Source of the DNA: a virus
Length of the DNA: 24,019 bases
Strand: one strand, 5' to 3'
IMG/VR virus record: IMGVR_UViG_3300032665_001702
Span: 1 to 24,019 of that record
Part shown: positions 20,744 through 24,019 of the stretch, one piece after another
Position numbering within the stretch: position 1 is the first letter of the stretch
Layout: each line of letters begins with the position of its first letter
The notes under the pieces: model-generated
What the model saw: the letters and a program-made list of their open reading frames with translations, nothing else
Told to the model about the DNA's origin: nothing
Database searches by the model: none
Position numbers and translations under genes: made by a program

Positions 20744-20865
20744 CTTCTTTTTGACTTCTCACTACGTCTTACTGCTTTATTACTTTTGCGATGACTCCCT
20801 GCTTTTCGAAACAATGCCAATTTGACAAGATAGTTCCGAGGTTGGGGAGTATTTTTCTTTTTCAT
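20659..20865 (-). CDS. Small basic protein, 68 aa, with hairpin-encoded C-terminus
   Basis: The ATG at 20865 follows a perfect AAGGAG. The first 40 residues (MKKKNTPQPRNYLVKLALFR, then KAGSHRKSNKAVRRSEKSKR) are strongly basic. I have the impression that similar RN..V.LA..RKAG.H.K..KA.RR.EK proteins occur in marine T4-like phages, where they end soon after this motif. Here the frame continues through the 20-bp inverted repeat, adding 27 unrelated residues (SCYSEMYRSISS...VYISL). This suggests that the original 3' end was altered by the repeat. It is likely a nucleic-acid-binding protein, but no function is known. I rejected an upstream in-frame extension because it runs through a structured leader and tRNA-Tyr. 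Confidence 0.65.
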   Translation of the reverse strand: MKKKNTPQPRNYLVKLALFRKAGSHRKSNKAVRRSEKSKRSCYSEMYRSISSTVTAMLQLAACVYISL

Positions 20866-20895
20866 AATACTCTCCTTAAAAATACGGGGCTCGTT

Positions 20896-20956
20896 GTGTA
20901 AACGGGACGGCCACCTCCGTTGTTGTCGGCCGAGAATCCTCAACCCATTGTTACAC
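20896..20956 (-). other. Structured leader upstream of the small basic-protein gene
   Basis: On the minus strand GTGTAACAATGGG and CCCGTTTACAC form an 11-bp stem with two bulges. It encloses a CGGCC/GGCCG hairpin with a 15-nt loop. The GC-rich hairpin stands out in an AT-rich spacer. It lies between tRNA-Tyr and the AAGGAG of the small basic-protein gene, so it may control that gene or punctuate processing of the tRNA transcript. Confidence 0.4.
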
Positions 20957-20970
20957 TCAATACAACAAAC

Positions 20971-21054
20971 TGGTGGGGAATACTGGAATCGAACCAGTCG
21001 TGCCATAGGCGGCGGATTTACAGTCCACTGCATCACCATTGATGCTTCTTCCCC
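20971..21054 (-). tRNA. tRNA-Tyr(GTA)
   Basis: This is a class II tRNA with a long variable arm. The acceptor GGGGAA-/TTCCCC region carries A73 and encoded CCA. The anticodon arm is GTGGA-CTGTAAA-TCCGC and the T-arm ACTGG-TTCGATT-CCAGT. The long variable loop (about 13 nt) and GTA anticodon agree. Confidence 0.93.
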
Positions 21055-21060
21055 AAAACT

Positions 21061-21137
21061 TGGTAACCTGTACGGGATTCGAACCCGTGAATGTCACCGT
21101 GAAAGGGTGATGACTTAAGCCACTTGTCGAACAGGTT
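21061..21137 (-). tRNA. tRNA-Glu(TTC)
   Basis: The acceptor is AACCTGT/ACAGGTT with A73 and encoded CCA. The anticodon arm is TCACC-CTTTCAC-GGTGA and the T-arm CACGGG-TTCGAAT-CCCGT. The A1-T72 pair and A73 differ from E. coli Glu (G-C, G73). The identity rests on the TTC anticodon and the Glu-like arm. Confidence 0.9.
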
Positions 21138-21147
21138 ATAAAACTTT

Positions 21148-21179
21148 GTTACTAACACAATTTTAGTTTGTCTAGTAAC
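21148..21179 (-). other. Hairpin upstream of tRNA-Glu
   Basis: GTTACTA/TAGTAAC (7 bp) with an inner ACAA/TTGT (4 bp) lies between the predicted promoter and tRNA-Glu, ending 10 bases before the tRNA 5' end. It lacks a T-run. It resembles the other hairpins placed just before tRNA 5' ends in this array. Confidence 0.45.
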
Positions 21180-21191
21180 TCAACAGAAACC

Positions 21192-21219
21192 ATTATACAC
21201 TAACCACAGAAAAACACAA
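21192..21219 (-). promoter_or_regulatory. Possible promoter before tRNA-Glu
   Basis: On the minus strand TATAAT (21192-21197) is preceded by TTGTGT (21214-21219) with a 16-bp spacer. The -10 is perfect and the -35 weak. The 130-base gap between tRNA-Pro and tRNA-Glu has no gene, which fits a promoter here for tRNA-Glu, tRNA-Tyr and downstream genes. Confidence 0.5.
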
Positions 21220-21267
21220 GCACAATTTTTGATATTGTTGTTTCCATACAACAACTATACCAGGTAA

Positions 21268-21342
21268 TGGTCGGAGATGAATGAATCGAACATTCGAACT
21301 CTCGGCCCCAAACCGAGCGACTTTCCACTAGCCTAATCTCCG
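21268..21342 (-). tRNA. tRNA-Pro(TGG)
   Basis: The acceptor is CGGAGAT/ATCTCCG with C1-G72 (typical for bacterial Pro), A73 and encoded CCA. The anticodon arm is CTCGG-TTTGGGG-CCGAG and the T-arm GAATG-TTCGATT-CATTC. It reads CCA. Confidence 0.94.
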
Positions 21343-21348
21343 TGTCGT

Positions 21349-21374
21349 ATATTTACTATTATAATAGTAAATAT
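21349..21374. repeat. 26-bp perfect AT-rich palindrome between tRNA-Trp and tRNA-Pro
   Basis: The 12-base arm atatttactatt (21349-21360), the central AT and aatagtaaatat (21363-21374) form a perfect palindrome, flanked on both sides by TGTCGT-like bases. In RNA it would fold into a hairpin ending 6 bases before the tRNA-Pro 5' end. No T-run follows, so processing or protein binding is more likely than termination. Confidence 0.7.
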
Positions 21375-21392
21375 GTCGTTTTACAACTATTA

Positions 21393-21466
21393 TGGCATCC
21401 CGCTAGGGAATCGAACCCCAACTAAGGCGTTTGGAGTGCCTTGTGCTACCACTACACCAGCGAGAA
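21393..21466 (-). tRNA. tRNA-Trp(CCA), 5' end overlapped by homing-endonuclease gene
   Basis: The anticodon arm is AGGCA-CTCCAAA-CGCCT (an A-C mismatch closes the loop). The T-arm is TGGGG-TTCGATT-CCCTA, with G73 and encoded CCA; Trp tRNAs have G73. The acceptor is TTCTCGC/GCGGGAT, with a T-T mismatch at 1-72 and a T-G pair at 4-69. The first 15 bases are also the last five codons of the GIY-YIG gene, which may explain the imperfect acceptor. Confidence 0.8.
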
Positions 21467-22114
21467 CTTGATTTTTCTTCCTTTACTCCAACCTTCTGGA
21501 ATATTTTCTTCTTTTTTTATCTTTCTATTTTCAACACCATTTGTAATCCACATTGTACCATATTGTGTATTTTTTTCTCCATCATGTTTGCCTTGATGTG
21601 AGTTGGACATTTTTAGTTTAGTTTCATTTTTATGTTTTTTACCTGGCCATATAGTTTTTAATCTACTAATTGTTCTTTCTCTATATTCAGAATCAGTTTT
21701 ATATTTTTCTTTTAAACCTTCAGAAATTGATTGTTTATATTGTTCATCAAAATCTTTATCATTCTTTCTTTTTTCTTGTAAATTCTTTGCCATCATTTTT
21801 AAATGTGGTAATTGGTGTGTATGTAAATCGGGATTATTATTATTAAAATCCCAACCACCTTGGCCACCTTTTTTTAAATTATAAGAATGTTTACCTAATT
21901 CAACCAATTCTTTTTCTTTCAAATACATTTCTTCCGAAGAATCTGCTTCATAAATTATATCTTTAGTAAATTTATCAACTCCATATTTGTTAATGGCTTT
22001 CTTAATTATTTTACCTGAACCCATATAACCATCATTTTTATCATTGGTCTTATGTGCTCCAATATAAATTTTACCATTTACTTTATTAGTAATTTTATAG
22101 ATTAAATAAAACAT
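21452..22114 (-). CDS. GIY-YIG homing endonuclease, 220 aa
   Basis: This is a free-standing mobile endonuclease, SegA-like. The start is the ATG at 22114 with GGAG upstream. The N-terminal nuclease domain (1-95) has LIY (4-6) as a variant of GIY, YIG (17-19) and the G-Y-M-G-S-G-K segment (32-38), followed by the ELGKHSYNLKKGGQGGW motif. The middle is a charged helical linker. The C-terminal NUMOD3-like DNA-binding motif (GKKHKNETKLKMSNSHQGKH) comes before a final WITNG segment. It lies between tRNA-Ser and tRNA-Trp and ends inside tRNA-Trp. Its codon use is even more AT-rich (A/T third positions, poly-Asn) than its neighbours, in line with separate mobility. Confidence 0.9.
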   Translation of the reverse strand: MFYLIYKITNKVNGKIYIGAHKTNDKNDGYMGSGKIIKKAINKYGVDKFTKDIIYEADSSEEMYLKEKELVELGKHSYNLKKGGQGGWDFNNNNPDLHTHQLPHLKMMAKNLQEKRKNDKDFDEQYKQSISEGLKEKYKTDSEYRERTISRLKTIWPGKKHKNETKLKMSNSHQGKHDGEKNTQYGTMWITNGVENRKIKKEENIPEGWSKGRKIKFSLV

Positions 22115-22182
22115 CTTATACTCCAAAAAGTTATCATATTATTATATATAAAAGTTCAAATCTCACACTCTCTGGTTAAAAC

Positions 22183-22273
22183 TGGCGGAAGGATGGCGTA
22201 ATCGAAACCCTGGCCATTTCTGGCTCCACTTGTGTTCAAAACAAGGCTTGCATCCCCGGCAAGACAACCTTCC
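22183..22273 (-). tRNA. tRNA-Ser(TGA), T-arm imperfect
   Basis: The acceptor is GGAAGGT/TCCTTCC (T-T at 7-66) with G73 and encoded CCA. The D-arm is CTTGC/GCAAG. The anticodon arm is CTTGT-TTTGAAC-ACAAG, with a class II variable hairpin GCCA-GAAA-TGGC. The T-arm (GGGTTTCGATTACGCC) does not form a clean 5-bp stem with a 7-nt loop, so the gene may be damaged or need unusual folding. Confidence 0.7.
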
Positions 22274-22282
22274 ATAAAACTT

Positions 22283-22359
22283 TGGTGGAGGTGACAGAGA
22301 ATCGAACCTGCGACCTACTGCTTGCAAAGCAGCCGCTCTACCAACTGAGCTACACCCCC
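22283..22359 (-). tRNA. tRNA-Ala(TGC)
   Basis: The acceptor is GGGGGTG/CACCTCC with A73 and encoded CCA. The G3 partner is T70, so the G3-U70 alanine identity pair is present. The anticodon arm is GCTGC-TTTGCAA-GCAGT and the T-arm starts GCAGG-TTCGATT. This is the first tRNA after the terminator at 22361-22394. Confidence 0.95.
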
Positions 22360-22360
22360 A

Positions 22361-22394
22361 AAAACAAAAAACCCTAGATGTTTAGTCTAGGGTT
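22361..22394 (-). terminator. Rho-independent terminator (possible attenuator)
   Basis: On the minus strand AACCCTAGA-CTAAACA-TCTAGGGTT (9-bp perfect stem, 22370-22394) is followed by TTTTGTTTT. It lies between a strong promoter at 22503-22531 and tRNA-Ala. Its 5' arm can instead pair with an upstream segment (see the leader entry), so it may be conditional. Confidence 0.85.
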
Positions 22395-22497
22395 CGTTGT
22401 CGTGAAACTTGTTACTAAAATTTACAAACGAACCCCTACCTGCCATGTTCCGGCTGGTGATGTATTATAGGATGCGCTTATGTGTAAATTTTTCATT
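22395..22497 (-). ncRNA. Short promoter-proximal leader RNA with competing structures; attenuator candidate
   Basis: From the predicted start near 22497 the RNA holds AAAATTTACA (22483-22492) pairing perfectly with TGTAAATTTT (22417-22426). It has a hairpin ACCAGCC-GGAACAT-GGCAGGT (22438-22458). GGGTTCGTT (22427-22435) pairs perfectly with AACGAACCC (22390-22398). The last pairing takes five bases of the terminator's 5' arm, so the terminator and this helix exclude each other. With the first stem it would be a pseudoknot. The same RNA carries the 24-codon frame described separately. It resembles either a leader-peptide attenuator or a riboswitch-like switch controlling readthrough into the tRNA genes. 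Confidence 0.5.
22422..22496 (-). CDS. Possible leaderless 24-codon frame in the leader RNA
   Basis: ATG at 22496 lies at or next to the predicted transcription start, so there is no ribosome site. The frame reads MKNLHISASYNTSP, then AGTWQVGVRL, and stops inside the 3' strand of the 10-bp stem. The GGGTTCGTT antiterminator segment lies within its last codons, so a translating ribosome would cover it. It may be a leader peptide, a tiny protein, or chance. Confidence 0.35.
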   Translation of the reverse strand: MKNLHISASYNTSPAGTWQVGVRL

Positions 22498-22502
22498 GTT
22501 CT

Positions 22503-22531
22503 ATTATATAGGCTCTTTTTTTGTTTGTCAA
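22503..22531 (-). promoter_or_regulatory. Consensus sigma70 promoter before the tRNA array
   Basis: On the minus strand TTGACA (22526-22531), a 17-bp A-rich spacer and TATAAT (22503-22508) form a perfect promoter right after the homospermidine synthase stop. It should start transcription near 22497 towards the leader, terminator and tRNA-Ala/Ser genes. Confidence 0.85.
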
Positions 22532-22550
22532 CTATTATTTTGGTATATTT

Positions 22551-23987
22551 TTAGGTCCACACACGGAAGTTTTCATACTTACATGGGTTAGATTTATCGA
22601 ACTCACGGTAGAATAGTGAATTGGTATCTTGTGATGGAGTCCATTTTGAAAACACAGTCACTAATGGTTCCCAATACATATCACCGATTGCCAAGATTTC
22701 TTCGAATGGTAACATTTCTGGCTCAACATAACCTTCACGTGGATTGTTAATCATCCAAACGATGGCACCTAACATAGAACCAGCAACCTGCATTGAAGTA
22801 GCATTTTCGCCTTCAACCAATTTACGAGCACCGTGAATATCTAATTGTGAACCATGCCACATACAGAAGTCATCACCAATTAACAATACACCCAACTCAT
22901 CCATACCTGAAACAATTTCATCTTTCAGAATACGTTGGTCTTTTTGTAAATCTAATTCGTTGCCACGCATCTCATGTAATGAAGCAATAGCAGCATCACA
23001 AGGTTGATAAACATAATACACAGATGGTCTAAATGATTTATCTTTAGTTTCAAAATATTGAGACATTGTAACAGACTCAGAATGTTGAATACAATAACCA
23101 TTATATTGACCACCATCTGGTACCCATGAACGCATCATAGTTACACAACCTGGTTGAGTTAAGTAAGCAGCAGTACCTTGAGACTTACCACCTTCTGGAT
23201 GTTTATCTTCGTGTGTACCCCAACCCATTTCTGTTGGTGCTCTACCTTCTGCCCAAAATCCTTCACAAGACCATGTGTTGGTAAATTCTTGTTTAGTTTT
23301 TGGTTCATCGATAACTTGTTGGTCACGTTCAGCAATATGAACTACTTTAACACCAAGTGACTTCATCAACTGAGCCCATTCTTCTTTAGTAGAAGGTGTT
23401 GTAACTTTTTTACCATTCTTGGCAGCAAGTTTCAACAAAGCACGTTTAGTCAAATGTGTTACATAACCTGGATTTGCACCGTGTGTTACACAACAAGTAG
23501 GTGCATCATGTAGATATTCATCCATTGCTTCACGAACTACATTATGAGTATGAAACAAAGTTCTCTCATTTAATTTTGTAATAGTTTCATCAGGATGATG
23601 TTCCCAACGTTCAAGTGATGTGTCAATTTCCATCACTCCGTTTTCCATACACCACTCTAACAAAGCTTGTGCTTCAATGTTTAATGAAGCATTGATAATC
23701 ATATCACCTTCACCAACATAAGTGCCAATAACTTTTTTGTAATTGCCAGGTGTAATCTCTTTACGAACGTAGTTTACACCAGAACCTGCATGGCGTCTTA
23801 GAAAGAGTGACCTGTGGTCATCACGTTCTATAACTGTAACATTCTTGGGATCTACTACGATGTGACGGAGAACAACTGGAAGAATTGCTTGTCCGACTGA
23901 ACCATATCCGATGATAAGAATTTTACCATCAAATTGTGCATACTTTTCGTATTTGGTTTTGTCGAATTCTTTAAATGGAATAGGCAT
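22551..23987 (-). CDS. hss: Homospermidine synthase, 478 aa
   Basis: This is an NAD-dependent enzyme that makes sym-homospermidine from putrescine (or putrescine plus spermidine). The N-terminal Rossmann fold has KILIIGYGSVGQAILP (22-37, GxGxxG). The saccharopine-dehydrogenase-like body follows, with ITPGNYKKVIGTYVGEGDMIINASLNI, CCVTHGANPGYVTHLTKRALL, GCVTMMRSWVPDGGQYNGY, and near the end GSMLGAIVWMINNPREGYVEPE. The length equals bacterial homospermidine synthases (about 475-480 aa), and the gene appears intact. The ribosome site is weak. It is unusual in phages and is probably an auxiliary metabolic gene supplying polyamine for DNA packing or host stress. The upstream promoter lies outside the window. 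Confidence 0.92.
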   Translation of the reverse strand: MPIPFKEFDKTKYEKYAQFDGKILIIGYGSVGQAILPVVLRHIVVDPKNVTVIERDDHRSLFLRRHAGSGVNYVRKEITPGNYKKVIGTYVGEGDMIINASLNIEAQALLEWCMENGVMEIDTSLERWEHHPDETITKLNERTLFHTHNVVREAMDEYLHDAPTCCVTHGANPGYVTHLTKRALLKLAAKNGKKVTTPSTKEEWAQLMKSLGVKVVHIAERDQQVIDEPKTKQEFTNTWSCEGFWAEGRAPTEMGWGTHEDKHPEGGKSQGTAAYLTQPGCVTMMRSWVPDGGQYNGYCIQHSESVTMSQYFETKDKSFRPSVYYVYQPCDAAIASLHEMRGNELDLQKDQRILKDEIVSGMDELGVLLIGDDFCMWHGSQLDIHGARKLVEGENATSMQVAGSMLGAIVWMINNPREGYVEPEMLPFEEILAIGDMYWEPLVTVFSKWTPSQDTNSLFYREFDKSNPCKYENFRVWT

Positions 23988-24019
23988 AGTAACTCGTCTA
24001 AAAAATTGATATTATGGAG

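Noticed and set aside
20866-21039. Longer form of the small basic protein starting at 21039
   Set aside because: The extension would run through a structured leader and into tRNA-Tyr. The ATG at 20865 has a perfect AAGGAG site.

Overview
The window looks like part of the genome of a T4-like (straboviral-type) myophage of an aquatic Gram-negative bacterium. A B-family gp43 polymerase, UvsX recombinase and gp41 helicase lie head to tail on the minus strand with ATGA/TAATG overlaps. There is a cluster of tRNA genes, a GIY-YIG homing endonuclease and TATAAATA late-type promoters. Composition is AT-rich throughout. The host must be diderm, because several products carry outer-membrane or lipoprotein signals. 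Marine or freshwater relatives of pelagiphages and cyanophages are the best guess, but the sequence does not name the host.

Layout. (1) 1-9584, minus strand: a replication/recombination operon runs leftwards from a perfect TTGACA-N17-TATAAT promoter at 9653-9681. It encodes an LSm-sized hypothetical protein, gp43, a four-TM coiled-coil protein, UvsX, a 107-aa hypothetical, gp41 and a DruA/DUF4338-like protein. A second unit follows, with a 438-aa unknown protein, a 92-aa unknown protein and a GT2 glycosyltransferase cut by the window edge. (2) 9689-17823, plus strand: a tightly coupled operon of export and signalling genes encodes two small one-TM paralogues, CsgF, lipoprotein CsgG, a curlin-repeat protein, a 53-aa protein, a FecR-domain protein, a TorF/Gcw_chp-type outer-membrane protein, a second curlin-repeat protein with a novel N-terminal region, and a CHASE2-class III adenylate cyclase. 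(3) 17824-22550, minus strand: a small protein, a GT-B glycosyltransferase, a metallophosphoesterase, a GIY-YIG endonuclease and a basic small protein are interspersed with 11 tRNA genes (fMet-like, Asn, Gly, Thr, Ile2, Tyr, Glu, Pro, Trp, Ser, Ala). One CCA-ending tRNA-like RNA has its own promoter. There is also a long structured gene-free stretch and a promoter-leader-terminator cassette resembling an attenuator. (4) 22551-23987, minus strand: homospermidine synthase.

How it fits together. Region 1 copies and recombines phage DNA. Region 2 probably remodels the envelope of the infected cell: CsgG/CsgF would export the two curlin-like proteins to the surface, while the periplasmic FecR-like protein and the CHASE2 cyclase could sense an envelope signal and raise cAMP. 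The combination of curli export, FecR, porin and CHASE2 cyclase in one phage operon is the most striking feature. Curli-type genes have, to my recollection, been noticed in some pelagimyophages, so the cyclase/FecR/porin coupling may be the newer part. Region 3 supplies tRNAs mainly for A-ending codons and contains several unexplained RNA structures. Homospermidine synthase is a likely auxiliary metabolic gene for polyamine production.
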